Source: Gallaecimonas xiamenensis 3-C-1 (GTDB lineage: Bacteria > Pseudomonadota > Gammaproteobacteria > Enterobacterales > Gallaecimonadaceae). From it: a stretch of DNA of 64,000 bases. The notes beneath the pieces were generated by a model. The model was not told the origin of the DNA. It did not search any database and was given only the letters and a program-made list of their open reading frames with translations. Of the stretch, positions 9,692 to 18,914 are shown one piece after another. The translations under genes were made by a program, and so were the position numbers. Every line of letters begins with the position of its first letter. Position 1 is the stretch's first letter. Where the stretch lies: the NCBI RefSeq assembly GCF_000299915.1, contig NZ_AMRI01000018.1:24016-88015 (forward strand). The letters are read 5' to 3'.

Positions 9692-10707
9692 GAGGCCAGC
9701 AACTTCAGGGCCTTGGCGGCCAGTTGGTCCAAGGAATACTGGCCGCTGGCGGCTCCCGCTTCCCAGGCCGCCCTTGGCATGCCCCACACCACCGAGCTGG
9801 CCTGGTCCTGGACCCAGTTGGTGGCACCTCCTGCGGCCAGTTTGACCATACCCTCGGCCCCGTCCTTGCCCATGCCGGTCAGCAACATGGCCAACATGCG
9901 GCCGCAGCCGGTCTCGGCCGCCGATGAAAACAATACGTCCACCGCCGGCCTGTGCCGGCCCACCGGCTCATCGTCAAAGGCCTGGGCCCAAAGGGCGCCG
10001 CTGCGGCGTACCAGGCGCATGTGCCGGTCGCCGGGCGCTACCCAAACCTGCCCCGGTTTGATTGGGGTGTCCTTGGTCAGCTCCTGCACATCCAGGGGGG
10101 TGAGGCTGTTGAGGTGGCGGGTAAAGGCGCTGGAGAAAAAGGGCCTGATGTGCTGCACCACCAGGATCGGCGGCATCAGCGCCGGCCACTGGCATAGCAC
10201 CCGTTTGACCGCCTCGGTGCCGCCGGTGCTGGCGCCAATCAATATGGCTTCGAGCTTGCGGGGGTTGACCCCGAATGCCGGGTGGCTGGGCAGGGCCTGG
10301 CGCTGCTGCAGGTTGGCCCCCGCCGCGACCTTGACCTTTTCCCGCAGCAGCTCCCCATAGGCCACCAGAGCAGCGGTAGCCCCGCCGGACGGTTTGGGTA
10401 CGTAGTCCACCGCCCCCAGCTCCAGGGCTTCGAGGGTAACATCGGCGCCGTGCTGGGTAAGGGTGGAGACCATCACCACCGGCAGCGGATGCAGGCGCAT
10501 CAGGTTTTTCAGGAAGGTCAGGCCGTTCATCTTGGGCATCTCGATATCCAGGGTCAGCACATCGGGCTTGAGGGCCTTGATGGCTTCCCTGGCTTCGAAA
10601 GGGTCCGCCGCTTCTCCCACCACTGTGATACCCGGATCCTTATTGAGGATGTCGCCAATCAGGGCCCGCATCAGGGCCGAGTCGTCCACCACCAGCGCTT
10701 TAATCAT
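9688..10707 (-). CDS. cheB: CheB protein-glutamate methylesterase/glutamine deamidase
   Basis: 339 residues. CheB removes methyl groups from receptor glutamates to reset adaptation. The N-terminal receiver has the acid pocket VVDDS and acceptor Asp54 (LTLDIEMPKMNG). The C-terminal esterase domain carries the catalytic Ser160 in IGASTGGTE, His186 in VVQHIRPFFS and an Asp in LTGMGKDGAEG. The ATG overlaps the end of cheD by 4 bp. It is the last gene of the minus-strand che operon and meets the response-regulator gene tail to tail. Confidence 0.97.
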   Translation of the reverse strand: MIKALVVDDSALMRALIGDILNKDPGITVVGEAADPFEAREAIKALKPDVLTLDIEMPKMNGLTFLKNLMRLHPLPVVMVSTLTQHGADVTLEALELGAVDYVPKPSGGATAALVAYGELLREKVKVAAGANLQQRQALPSHPAFGVNPRKLEAILIGASTGGTEAVKRVLCQWPALMPPILVVQHIRPFFSSAFTRHLNSLTPLDVQELTKDTPIKPGQVWVAPGDRHMRLVRRSGALWAQAFDDEPVGRHRPAVDVLFSSAAETGCGRMLAMLLTGMGKDGAEGMVKLAAGGATNWVQDQASSVVWGMPRAAWEAGAASGQYSLDQLAAKALKLLAS

Positions 10708-11282
10708 CGAAATAGCTCCACCTTGCCGTCTTCCTTGATGGCCAGCTGCCGGGCCAGCTGGTCTTCCCTCAGTACCAGGGTGTCGTTGGCCAGTTTCCTT
10801 AGGTGCTTGACCCAGGCCCGGCCGTCGCAGGGCTCGAACAGCACTTTGCGCGCCTGCTGGCCACCAAGGGAACGAGCCAATACCCTGATACCCTCTTTGG
10901 CCACAAAGGCCTCCACAAAAGCGATGTTCTGATCGCCGATGCGCCCTTCACCGTAGATCTGGCCGCCGCCAAAAAGCTTGGCCTGCAACCTGTCACGCCT
11001 GGCTCCCAGGGCCAGCAGGCCGTTGACCAGGCTTTCCATGGCATGGGTTCCATACCGGTTGGCCTGGGAAAGGGGCCCAAGGCCCCCTTTTGCCTCCGGC
11101 AGCATAAAGTGGTTAAGCCCCCCTACCCCGGCTTCCCCGTCCCAGAGACAGGCACAGACGCAGGACCCCAAAGTGGTGCCGATCAGCTCCTGGCCGGCGG
11201 TCACGTAGTATTCGCCGGGCAACACCTTGACCAGGGTGCGGCCACGGGTCGGGTCGAAAAAACAGCTGCTGGCCAGGGTCAA
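10704..11282 (-). CDS. cheD: CheD chemoreceptor glutamine deamidase
   Basis: 192 residues. CheD deamidates receptor glutamines and in some species partners with CheC. The catalytic Cys41 lies in TTLGSCVCACLWD and the catalytic His58 in GGLNHFMLP, both in the expected order. The gene overlaps cheR upstream and cheB downstream by 4 bp each, giving a tightly coupled cheR-cheD-cheB adaptation module. No cheC or cheZ is seen in the window. Confidence 0.96.
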   Translation of the reverse strand: MTLASSCFFDPTRGRTLVKVLPGEYYVTAGQELIGTTLGSCVCACLWDGEAGVGGLNHFMLPEAKGGLGPLSQANRYGTHAMESLVNGLLALGARRDRLQAKLFGGGQIYGEGRIGDQNIAFVEAFVAKEGIRVLARSLGGQQARKVLFEPCDGRAWVKHLRKLANDTLVLREDQLARQLAIKEDGKVELFR

Positions 11283-12094
11283 ACGGCCACCTTCTGGTAA
11301 ATGGTCTTGCCCAGGGACACAAAACCCTGCTGGTGCTTGTCCAATCCTTCGGCATGGCCCAGCAGCAAAAAGCCCCCGTCCTCCAACTGCTGGTAAAAGC
11401 GCTCTATTAACGTCGCCTGGGTGGGCCTGTCGAAGTAAATCATCACGTTACGGCAAAAAATCAGGTTGAACTTGTGGCGAAAGGGCCAGGGGCCAATGAG
11501 GTTGAGCTGGCGAAAGGTCACCCTGTCGCGGACCTGGCGGCAGGGACGCATCCAGCCGGCCTGGTCCCCCCGGCCCTTGAGAAAGGTGTCGGCCAGTATT
11601 CCCGGCGGGATGGACGCCGCCTCGTTGACGTCGTAAAGCCCGCTTTGGGCAGTGGCCAGCACCTGGGTGTTGAGATCGGTGGCCAAGATCCGGTCTTCCC
11701 TCCGCCCCAGGCTGACCAATTGGGCGGCGATGGAATAAGGCTCTTCACCGGTGGAACAGGCCGAAGACCAAATGCGCAGTGGCGCCGGATGATCCTCGGC
11801 AATGGCCGCCAAGAAATCGAAGTGGTGCCCTTCCCTAAAGAACTGGGTCTTGTTGGTGGTCAGGGCATTGATGAACTGGATTTGCTCGTCCCTGTCGTGT
11901 TCCAGGCGCAGGCAGTACTGGGCAAAGTCCCCCAGCCCCAGCTCGCGGATCCGCCGGCTCAGGCGGCTGTAGACCATCTTGTCCTTTTGGTCCGACAGCC
12001 GGATACCGGCCAGGGCGAAGATCCTGTCCTTGATGTAGGCAAAATCCTGGCCGGTAAAGACAAAGCCGTCCGGCGGATTTAAAAGGCTTCCCAT
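11279..12094 (-). CDS. cheR: CheR chemotaxis protein methyltransferase
   Basis: 271 residues. CheR uses S-adenosylmethionine to methylate receptor glutamates. It has the N-terminal helical substrate-recognition domain ([22 protein letters not shown]) and the SAM-binding fold ([29 protein letters not shown]). The ATG lies 16 bp inside the end of the receptor gene. That receptor ends in EWEAF, matching the tethering pentapeptide that CheR enzymes with a beta-subdomain bind, so the pair is plausible as a dedicated enzyme and substrate. Confidence 0.96.
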   Translation of the reverse strand: MGSLLNPPDGFVFTGQDFAYIKDRIFALAGIRLSDQKDKMVYSRLSRRIRELGLGDFAQYCLRLEHDRDEQIQFINALTTNKTQFFREGHHFDFLAAIAEDHPAPLRIWSSACSTGEEPYSIAAQLVSLGRREDRILATDLNTQVLATAQSGLYDVNEAASIPPGILADTFLKGRGDQAGWMRPCRQVRDRVTFRQLNLIGPWPFRHKFNLIFCRNVMIYFDRPTQATLIERFYQQLEDGGFLLLGHAEGLDKHQQGFVSLGKTIYQKVAV

Positions 12095-14460
12095 TCTTCG
12101 CCCTCATCGGCCAACGAGCCCTTGGCCGCCTTGCGGGGCGCCGCCTTGGCTATCGCTTTGGGAGCGGCCTTGCGGGCCGCCTGGGCCGGCTCGGTCTGGG
12201 TCACCATTTCACCATTGAAAAAGGCCATCAGCTGCACCAACTGGCGGGCTTCGTCCAGCAAGGACTCGGAGGACGCAGCGGCCTCTTCCACCAGGGCGGC
12301 GTTCTGCTGGGTCATCTCGTCCATCTGGGTGACGGCGCGGCTGACTTCGTCTATGCCGGTGGCCTGCTCCTGGCTGGCCATGTCGATTTCCTTCATCAAC
12401 TTGGTCACCTCTTCCACCGAGGCCACTATCTCGCTGAGGCGATGGCCAGAGTCACCCACCAGCTTGGAGCCCTGGGACACCTTGGCTACCGAGTCCTGGA
12501 TAAGGGCCTTGATCTCCTTGGCCGCCCCGGCGCTACGCTGGGCCAGGTTGCGGACTTCCGAGGCCACCACCGCAAAACCCCGGCCCTGTTCACCGGCCCT
12601 AGCCGCTTCGACGGCGGCGTTAAGGGCCAACAGGTTGGTCTGGAAGGCGATTTCGTCGATGACACCGATGATGTCGGCGATCTTGCGGCTGGCGCTTTCG
12701 ATCTCGGTCATGGCGTCCACCGCCTGGGTGACCACCTGGCCACCGTCCCTGGCCCTGTCCATGGCGTCCTGGGCCTGGCGGCTGGCCTGACGGGCATTGT
12801 CGGCGCTGCTTTTCACCTGGGCCGACAACTCTTCCATGCTGGCGGCGGTTTCTTCCAGGCTGGAGGCCTGCTCCTCGGTGCGCTGGGACAGGTCGTTGTT
12901 GCCCTGGGCAATCTCGGTGGAAGCGTTGGTGACCTTGGCGGCGGCGGTGTTGATCTGCGCCACCATGTCCCGCAGGTTTTCGATGCTGGTGTTGACGGCG
13001 CTGGCCAGGCGGCCGAACTCGCCGCCGAAGGCGTCGGACATGCCGCTATTGAGATCTCCCTTGGCCATGGCGCTCATCACCCTGATGCTCTGGTCTATGG
13101 GGTGCACTATGGCCTCAAGCAGACTGTTGATGCCTTCCCCCAGGTTCCGCATAAAGCCCTGGTAACGGCTGACGTCGATGCGCTCGCCCAATTGGCCGTC
13201 GGTGGCCTTGGCGATCAGGCTGGCCACCTGGCGCTGGGCATCTTGCACTTCGGTGATGTCCAGCCACTGTACGGCGGTCCCGATGTGTTTGCCCTGATGG
13301 TCACGCATGGCGATGACGATAAGCTCGAATTCCAGCTCCCCCACCGCTATCTGGGCGGTGTGGGGCAGCCGGTCCGGGTTGCCGATGATGCCCCTTTGGT
13401 GGCTGGGCTGCTTGTGGAAGCGGTCGATGTTTTCCCCCAGCAGCTTGTCCACCTGGAACCCAGGGAAGATATCGGCCAGGGCCCGCTCGCGGCTTTTAAG
13501 GAGTTTGACCAGGGAGGGGTTCATGTAGACGATGCGCCCGTCCAGGTCCGCCATCATCAGGTTGGTGGTCATGCCCATCACCGCCGAGGTGAGCCGGCCC
13601 ACTTCCAGCTGGCGAGCCCGCTCGTCGGTGACGTCCCGCCATTCCAGGGTGTTACCGATATAACCGCCCTTACCGTCGAGGATGGAGGACACGTTCAGCT
13701 CGATGATCACCTCACCGATGCGGATATCGGTGCTGTATGGGAGCTTGGAGGTGTCCGCCAGCATCTTGCGCTGGTGCTCGGGTTTTTGGTGGAACTCGTC
13801 GATGCAGCGCCCCAGCAGCCAATTTTCCTCGGCGGCAAAATTAGGCCAGACCTGGCGAAAGGCCCCCTGGTGTTTCTGGAACAGGTTAAGGGACGCCTGG
13901 TTGACGTAAGTGATAAGAAAATCCCGGTCGATGGTGACGATGGCGGTCTGAATTTGGTCCACCGTCGAGTGCAGCCGGGCGATGTCGGCCTCCTGCTGGC
14001 GAAGGGCGGTCACATCGGCCCACTCCAGGCTGGACCCCACATAGCGGCCTTCGGCGTCCATGATGGCCCCCACCGTCAGTTCCAGCTTGAGGGGGCCTAT
14101 GGTGATGTCGGTCTGGTAAGGCAGGTTCTTCGGGTCTCCCAGCAATTTGCGCTGGTGGCTCGGGTCTTTGTGGAAGCCGTCGATACAACGACCCATCAGG
14201 TAGTCGCTGCTGGCTTTGAACTCGGGCCAAATGCTGCGAAAGACCGCCTCGTTGTTCTTGAACAGCACCAGGCTCTGGTGGTTGACGTAGGTAATCAGCA
14301 GATCCCGGTCGACAATCATCATGGCGGTCTGGGTCGAGTCCAGGGCCGCCTTGAGGTGGGCCTTGCTGATGCCCTTGTCGTCGTCCCGGCGCAGTCCCAG
14401 CCGGCCGCTTTGCCTTGAAAAGAGTTGCCCCAGTTTACGCATCGAAGTAGTTACGGACAT
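12079..14460 (-). CDS. Soluble chemoreceptor with three PAS repeats and a C-terminal CheR tether
   Basis: 793 residues, with no signal peptide or transmembrane helix, so a cytoplasmic methyl-accepting chemotaxis protein. Three PAS repeats of about 117 residues (about 37-152, 163-279 and 289-404) share a conserved core, [16 protein letters not shown] in repeat 1 with equivalents at 217-232 and 342-357. A HAMP-like linker (about 430-490) and the signalling domain follow, with the hairpin tip [30 protein letters not shown]. An Ala/Lys-rich flexible tail ends in EWEAF, a WxF-type pentapeptide for CheR/CheB docking. A strong AAAGGAGGAG ribosome site precedes the ATG, which overlaps cheW. The order resembles the F7-type cluster III of Vibrio cholerae, whose cytoplasmic receptor is DosM (from memory). 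Redox, gas or energy sensing is likely, but no cofactor was identified. Confidence 0.95.
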   Translation of the reverse strand: MSVTTSMRKLGQLFSRQSGRLGLRRDDDKGISKAHLKAALDSTQTAMMIVDRDLLITYVNHQSLVLFKNNEAVFRSIWPEFKASSDYLMGRCIDGFHKDPSHQRKLLGDPKNLPYQTDITIGPLKLELTVGAIMDAEGRYVGSSLEWADVTALRQQEADIARLHSTVDQIQTAIVTIDRDFLITYVNQASLNLFQKHQGAFRQVWPNFAAEENWLLGRCIDEFHQKPEHQRKMLADTSKLPYSTDIRIGEVIIELNVSSILDGKGGYIGNTLEWRDVTDERARQLEVGRLTSAVMGMTTNLMMADLDGRIVYMNPSLVKLLKSRERALADIFPGFQVDKLLGENIDRFHKQPSHQRGIIGNPDRLPHTAQIAVGELEFELIVIAMRDHQGKHIGTAVQWLDITEVQDAQRQVASLIAKATDGQLGERIDVSRYQGFMRNLGEGINSLLEAIVHPIDQSIRVMSAMAKGDLNSGMSDAFGGEFGRLASAVNTSIENLRDMVAQINTAAAKVTNASTEIAQGNNDLSQRTEEQASSLEETAASMEELSAQVKSSADNARQASRQAQDAMDRARDGGQVVTQAVDAMTEIESASRKIADIIGVIDEIAFQTNLLALNAAVEAARAGEQGRGFAVVASEVRNLAQRSAGAAKEIKALIQDSVAKVSQGSKLVGDSGHRLSEIVASVEEVTKLMKEIDMASQEQATGIDEVSRAVTQMDEMTQQNAALVEEAAASSESLLDEARQLVQLMAFFNGEMVTQTEPAQAARKAAPKAIAKAAPRKAAKGSLADEGEEWEAF

Positions 14461-14933
14461 GAGTGGCTCTCCTCCTTTGAGAAAGCGCTGTCTACCAGGC
14501 TAAAAATTTCATCAAAATCAAATAGGTGCTCTACGTCTAACAACAGCAGCATCTCGTCGCCCCGGCCCAGCACGCCCTTGACGGCGCCCTGGGCCAGGCA
14601 CTGGCCCATTTGCGGCGCAGGCTTAAGATCACCCTCGCTGACTTGCAACACGTCGGCCACGGCATCCACCACCAGGCCAAGGGCAGGACCCTGGCCCTGC
14701 TGCACTACGATCACCACTGTGGTGGCCTCGACCTTGGTGGCGCCAAGGCCCAGGCGCCGGCCCAGATCCAGCACCGGCATGGAGTTGTCTCTTAGCATCA
14801 CCAGTCCCAGCAGATGGGGCGGTGCGTCCGGCACCTTGCGGGTCTTTTGCCAACCACGGATCTCCCGCACCACGTCGATGGGCAGGGCAAAGCAGTCGTT
14901 GGCGCAGTGGAAGGTCAACAGGTCATGCAGCAT
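14451..14933 (-). CDS. cheW: CheW coupling protein (second in operon)
   Basis: 160 residues. CheW links receptors to CheA. The fold signature is visible in [36 protein letters not shown] and [19 protein letters not shown]. It overlaps the upstream cheW by 11 bp and the receptor gene by 10 bp. The two CheW proteins in this operon differ clearly in sequence, so they may occupy different positions in the array rather than being a recent duplication. The last 20 residues (about 140-160) extend past the core fold and are acidic. Confidence 0.94.
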   Translation of the reverse strand: MLHDLLTFHCANDCFALPIDVVREIRGWQKTRKVPDAPPHLLGLVMLRDNSMPVLDLGRRLGLGATKVEATTVVIVVQQGQGPALGLVVDAVADVLQVSEGDLKPAPQMGQCLAQGAVKGVLGRGDEMLLLLDVEHLFDFDEIFSLVDSAFSKEESHSCP

Positions 14934-15372
14934 GGCCGTCCTCCAGGTTGGGTACCTTGTCCAGGTCCATCAGGGCGTCCACGTCCAGCACCGCCACCAC
15001 CTGTTTTTGGTGGCGCACCAGGTATTGCAAAAAGGGCAGCACGGCGCTGTGGCCCAGGCGGGTGGCGACCCTGTCCTGGTCAGCCAGGGCCAAGACGTCG
15101 GCCACGGCATCCACCACCAGGCCCATCAGCCGTTCTTCGCCGTTGCCAAGGATCAGGGTGACGGTGTTGGCGTCGTACTGGCGCTCTCCCAGGCCAAAGC
15201 GTTGGCGCAGGTCAAGGATGGGCACTATCATGCCGCGCAGGTTAATGACGCCGCTGACGTAGGCAGGTACAGCCGGTAGCCGGGTGGGAGGGGACCAGAC
15301 CCTGATCTCCCGGACCCTGAGGATATCCACCGCAAAACGCTCTTTTCCCAGCAGGAAAGTGAGGCATTCCAT
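14923..15372 (-). CDS. cheW: CheW coupling protein (first in operon)
   Basis: 149 residues, a single CheW domain with the usual FAVDILRVREIRVW, GVINLRGMIVPILDLRQRFGLG and [13 protein letters not shown] motifs. It lies 9 bp downstream of cheA and overlaps the next cheW by 11 bp. The Asn-Leu-Arg-Gly core is closer to the canonical CheW sequence than in its neighbour, so this is the more likely general CheA-receptor coupler. Confidence 0.95.
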   Translation of the reverse strand: MECLTFLLGKERFAVDILRVREIRVWSPPTRLPAVPAYVSGVINLRGMIVPILDLRQRFGLGERQYDANTVTLILGNGEERLMGLVVDAVADVLALADQDRVATRLGHSAVLPFLQYLVRHQKQVVAVLDVDALMDLDKVPNLEDGHAA

Positions 15373-15381
15373 TGTTGGCTC

Positions 15382-17355
15382 CTAGGCGGCGCTGACCGCC
15401 GCGCTGTCGCTGTCCCGGCCCACCTGGCGGGATACCAGGCCGGGCACGTCGAGGATAAGGCAGACTTGGCCGTCCCCCAGTATGGTGGCCCCGGAGATCC
15501 CCGGCAGGCGCCGAAAGTTCTGCTCCAGGGACTTGATCACCACCTGCTGCTGGGCCAACAGGGCGTCCACCACCAGCCCCAGCTTGCGCCCCGCCGCTTC
15601 GACCACACAGAGCAGTGGCAGCGGCCCGGGCTCCCCTTGGGTGCCCAGTAACTCGGCCAGCCAGATCACCGGCAGCATTTCCTGCCTGAGCTGGTAGAAC
15701 ACCACCCCACCGCCGGCCTTGAGCAGGCAGTCGGGTTCCACTTTGAGGGACTCGACGATATTGATAAGGGGAATGACGAACAGCTCGTCCCCCACCGCCA
15801 CCAGTTGGCCGTCCAATATCGCCATGGTCAGGGGCAGGCGGATGCGAAACAGGGTGCCGCGCCCCAGTTGGGACTGGATCTCGACGCTGCCCCCCAGCTC
15901 GCTGATGTTGCGTTTGACCACGTCCATGCCCACACCACGGCCGGACAGGTCCGACACCGCCGCAGCCGTGGAAAAACCGGGGGCGAAGATAAGGTCGTAA
16001 ACCTGACCGTCACTGAGCTCTTCGAGCTTGTGCTCCTGGGTCAGGGGCAGACCCTTTTCGCAGGCTTTTTGCCAGAGCTTTTCCTTGTTAAGGCCGGCGC
16101 CGTCGTCGCGGATGTCGATGACCACATTGCCTCCTTCGTGGCAGGCGGACAGGGTCAGGGTACCTTTGGGGTTCTTACCGGCCTGACGGCGCTGGCCTGG
16201 CTGTTCTATGCCGTGGTCCAGGGCGTTTCGCACCATGTGCACCAAGGGGTCACCGATGCGCTCGAGCACCGTCTTGTCCAGTTCGGTCTGCTCACCCACC
16301 AGTTTAAGGTCCACGTCCTTACCTAGCTGTTTGGCCAAATCCCGTACCAGGCGCGGAAAGCGGTTAAAGGCAAAACTGATGGGCAACATGCGGATCCCCA
16401 GCACGCTTTCCTGCAGGGCCTTGGTATTGCTTTTCAGCAGTGACAAGCCCCGGCTAAACCGCTCCTCTATGGCCTCTCCCCCCAGTCCTTCTAGGGACGC
16501 CAGCATGGACTGGGTAATCACCAGCTCTCCTACCAGGTTGATAAGGGCGTCAATCTTGCGAATATCGATGCGGATACTTTGCTCGGGAGCCGCCTTGGCT
16601 TCGGCCACCTGGGCCTTTGCCTCTGCCTGAGGCTGGGGGGCGGCTTCAGCGGGGCCTGCCTGGCGGCTCAGGCTAATGTCGCACTCGTCTTCCACCCATT
16701 CGAAGATCTCGCGGATATCGGCCTCGGGGATCTGGCCGGGCCCGGCCAAGGTCCAGCCAAGATAGCAATGCTCCGGCTGGTAGTTGCCCTGGTGCAGCGC
16801 TCCCAGAGACACCGAGATGACCTTGAACCCCAGTGCCGCCAGCTCACGCAGCAGGCGCAGGGGTTCGTTGCCGCTGGCCAAGATGTCGCCGTGGGGCTGC
16901 ATCACCAGCTGCCAATCGCCGCTGCCTTGGGCGGCGCTGGCCTTGGCCTGCTCCGGGGGCGCGGCCGCCATGCCCAGTGCCGCTTCCAGCTGCCCCCGCA
17001 CTGCGTCCGCCTCCGGGCTTTGGCCTTCACCGCCCCCTTCGGCGTCGCCGCGCATCTGGGCGATGACGTCGGTGGCCTTTAGCATCAGGCTGACCAGGTT
17101 GGCGTCGATGCTGCGCTTGCCGCTGCGTAGCTCGTCAAGGAGGGTTTCTAGATGATGGGTAAAGCCACTCATGGCCTTGAGGCCAAAGGTACCGGCCCCG
17201 CCCTTGATGGAATGGGCGGCCCTGAATACCCGGTGGATACAGTCCTCGTCGCCGCTGCCCCTTTCCAGGGCCAGCAAGTCGGACTCCAGCACCGCCAGGT
17301 TTTCGGCACACTCTTGCAAGAAGATCTGGCGGAAACGGTCCATGTCCAGTTCCAT
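15382..17355 (-). CDS. cheA: CheA chemotaxis sensor histidine kinase
   Basis: 657 residues with the standard five-domain order. An N-terminal Hpt domain carries phospho-acceptor His48 in FRAAHSIKGGAGTFG. A linker/P2-like region follows, then a dimerisation helix (INLVGELVITQSML), a HATPase domain (HMVRNALDHGIE, DIRDDGAGL, GRGVGMDVVKRNI) and a C-terminal CheW-like regulatory domain. It phosphorylates CheY and CheB in response to receptor state. cheY lies 8 bp upstream and cheW 9 bp downstream. The Gln-Ala-rich segment around residues 230-255 is a low-complexity linker. Confidence 0.97.
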   Translation of the reverse strand: MELDMDRFRQIFLQECAENLAVLESDLLALERGSGDEDCIHRVFRAAHSIKGGAGTFGLKAMSGFTHHLETLLDELRSGKRSIDANLVSLMLKATDVIAQMRGDAEGGGEGQSPEADAVRGQLEAALGMAAAPPEQAKASAAQGSGDWQLVMQPHGDILASGNEPLRLLRELAALGFKVISVSLGALHQGNYQPEHCYLGWTLAGPGQIPEADIREIFEWVEDECDISLSRQAGPAEAAPQPQAEAKAQVAEAKAAPEQSIRIDIRKIDALINLVGELVITQSMLASLEGLGGEAIEERFSRGLSLLKSNTKALQESVLGIRMLPISFAFNRFPRLVRDLAKQLGKDVDLKLVGEQTELDKTVLERIGDPLVHMVRNALDHGIEQPGQRRQAGKNPKGTLTLSACHEGGNVVIDIRDDGAGLNKEKLWQKACEKGLPLTQEHKLEELSDGQVYDLIFAPGFSTAAAVSDLSGRGVGMDVVKRNISELGGSVEIQSQLGRGTLFRIRLPLTMAILDGQLVAVGDELFVIPLINIVESLKVEPDCLLKAGGGVVFYQLRQEMLPVIWLAELLGTQGEPGPLPLLCVVEAAGRKLGLVVDALLAQQQVVIKSLEQNFRRLPGISGATILGDGQVCLILDVPGLVSRQVGRDSDSAAVSAA

Positions 17356-17363
17356 GATGGCCT

Positions 17364-17723
17364 CTAGCGCACTTTATCCAGGGTTTTGAGCAGGGTTTCG
17401 GGGTTGAAAGGCTTGATGATCCAGCCGGTGGCGCCGGCCCCTTTGCCTTCGGCTTTCTTTTCCGGCGAGCTTTCGGTGGTGAGGATAAGGATGGGAGTGA
17501 ACTGGTAGGCCGGCAAAGCCCTCAAGGCCTTGGTCAGGCCAATGCCGTCCAGGTTCGGCATATTGACGTCGGAGATCACCACATCGAACTGGCGGGTCTG
17601 GGCCAGGGCCAGAGCTTTGGCCCCGTCCTCGGCGCATTGCACCTGGTAGCCGGCGCTCTCCAGGGTGAACTGCACCATTTCCCGAATAGAGGCGGAGTCG
17701 TCGGCGGCAAGAATGCTGGTCAT
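17364..17723 (-). CDS. cheY: CheY-type single-domain response regulator
   Basis: 119 residues, only a receiver domain. It has the acid pair AADDS (Asp8, Asp9), phospho-acceptor Asp52 in VISDVNMPNLDG, a conserved Thr in LTTESS and Lys in IIKPFNP. It is the output of CheA in this array. The gene follows the STAS gene by 9 bp. Whether it drives a flagellar motor or another output cannot be judged, since no flagellar genes are in the window. Confidence 0.95.
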   Translation of the reverse strand: MTSILAADDSASIREMVQFTLESAGYQVQCAEDGAKALALAQTRQFDVVISDVNMPNLDGIGLTKALRALPAYQFTPILILTTESSPEKKAEGKGAGATGWIIKPFNPETLLKTLDKVR

Positions 17724-17732
17724 GCAATGTCC

Positions 17733-17987
17733 CTATATGGCTGGAAGAGAAAAGGCGTCGTCTAAACCGGCAAGTACCAGGCTCTGGTAAAGGGGCTGGC
17801 TACAGGCAGTCCAGGTCAGGGTGCGGTCCTGGGCCAGGCATAGCAGCAATTGCAGGCCCGCCACATCCACCTGGGTCACTGCTGCCCCGTCAATGTCGAT
17901 AACGGCCTCGGTCAGGGCCTGCCAGTCGGCCCATAACGGTTGCACCTGGGCCACCGTCAAGCGTTCGGGTAAGGTCAGTGATGTCAT
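17733..17987 (-). CDS. STAS-domain protein lacking the usual phospho-acceptor residue
   Basis: 84 residues, a single STAS fold like anti-sigma-factor antagonists (SpoIIAA, RsbV) and like STAS proteins heading some chemosensory operons. The signature VIDIDGAAVTQVDVAGLQLLL is recognisable. The position that is Ser or Thr in phosphorylatable members (DSSG/DTAG) is Val42 here, in D41-V-A-G44. It is the first gene of the che operon; the ATG is at 17987. The loss of the hydroxyl residue suggests a constitutive or purely structural binding role, but this is inferred from one position. Confidence 0.88.
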   Translation of the reverse strand: MTSLTLPERLTVAQVQPLWADWQALTEAVIDIDGAAVTQVDVAGLQLLLCLAQDRTLTWTACSQPLYQSLVLAGLDDAFSLPAI

Positions 17988-18119
17988 GTTTAGCGTTTGT
18001 TAACATTTGTCCTAGTTATAGCAAGGGCTTGGCACTTTGCTTTGCCAAAGGCCAAAAAAGCACAGAAAATTGACGCACCTCATCCTCCGGCCCCAGGCCA
18101 GCTTCTTAAAGGCAATGAC
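17988..18119. promoter_or_regulatory. Divergent intergenic region: probable che operon promoter and an inverted repeat
   Basis: The region lies between the divergent STAS and CLCA_X genes. A minus-strand TATAAC (18015-18020) is a good -10 candidate for the che operon, but no convincing -35 is present at 17 bp. An inverted repeat TTGGCA-N8-TGCCAA lies at 18029-18048, directly upstream of that -10, and could bind a regulator. No sigma-54 site with correct spacing was found. Confidence 0.35.
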
Positions 18120-18914
18120 GTGACCGACCAGGGCCTGTCCAGGCTGCACAAACCCTACTTCAGGCGGGGCCCCGATTACCGCTTCGGGGAAGACCGCAGT
18201 TTTGCCGATGTCAGGGACCAGTTTGCCCTGGCCGGGGTCAGGGTGGGGGCCTGGGTCAGCGCCGAAGAACAGCAGTTGGCGGCTAACCTGGTGTTTGACG
18301 CCTTGGCCGACCTGGCCTGGGTGTTGAAGGTGCCGCCAGCAGTGCTGGGGTTGCGGGGGCAATTGCAGCTGGCCTTCGGCAGCCGGGGCCAGCTAAGTGC
18401 CCAGGCCCACTATGAACCTGCCACCCGTATTCTGGCCCTGGCCAAAAACGCCGGCGGCGGCGCCCTGGCCCATGAGTTCTGGCACGCCTTTGATCATCAT
18501 ATGGCCACCAAGCTCTACCCGGACGCTTCCCCCAGGGCCATGGCTTCACACCTGTGGCTGGCAAGGCCCAACTTTCGCCCCCATCCCCTCAACCAGCTGC
18601 TCCATGGGGTGTTGAAGACGGTACTGCTAAGCGAAGACGGCCAAAGCCCCAGCGACTATATGACCCGGGCCCTGGCGCTGGACAAAGGGCGGGGCAGGCC
18701 CTATTTCAGCCAGCCCACAGAACTGCTGGCCCGGGCCTTTGAGGCCTTCGTGCAGGATGATGATGAGGTATCCAACCGTTACCTGGTGTCAGGAACCCGG
18801 CAAAGCGAGGCGGCCCGCCAGGGAGCCTATCCCCAGGGCAGCCACCGCCGCCGCTGCCAGCAGGCCTTTGCCCACTACTTTACCGCCCTGGGCCAGGCCC
18901 TTAGCGGGGCTTAA
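18120..18914 (+). CDS. CLCA_X family protein (predicted zinc-dependent, HExxH-like)
   Basis: 264 residues from the GTG at 18120 (AAAGG about 8 bases upstream). The open frame extends upstream to a TTG at 17997, but that part is atypical and lies over the che promoter region. Landmarks are KPYFRRGPDYRFGEDRSF near the start, GAWVSAEEQQLAANL, FGSRG, ALAKNAGGGALAHEFWHAFDHH and FVQDDDEVSNRYLV. The HEFWHAFDHH segment resembles a metal-binding HExxH-type site with one extra His. This matches what I recall of the CLCA_X family of marine Gammaproteobacteria, whose function is not established. The 3' end overlaps benE by 14 bp, tail to tail. Confidence 0.8.
   Translation: MTDQGLSRLHKPYFRRGPDYRFGEDRSFADVRDQFALAGVRVGAWVSAEEQQLAANLVFDALADLAWVLKVPPAVLGLRGQLQLAFGSRGQLSAQAHYEPATRILALAKNAGGGALAHEFWHAFDHHMATKLYPDASPRAMASHLWLARPNFRPHPLNQLLHGVLKTVLLSEDGQSPSDYMTRALALDKGRGRPYFSQPTELLARAFEAFVQDDDEVSNRYLVSGTRQSEAARQGAYPQGSHRRRCQQAFAHYFTALGQALSGA

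Noticed and set aside
12442..14418. A 658-codon open frame antisense to the chemoreceptor
   Set aside because: His/Gly/Gln-rich composition typical of antisense frames in GC-rich DNA; no domain and it runs through a clear coding gene.
18029..18048. A sigma-54-like promoter (TTGGCAC ... TTTGC)
   Set aside because: The distance from GG to GC is 11 rather than 10 bases and the -12 element is poor.
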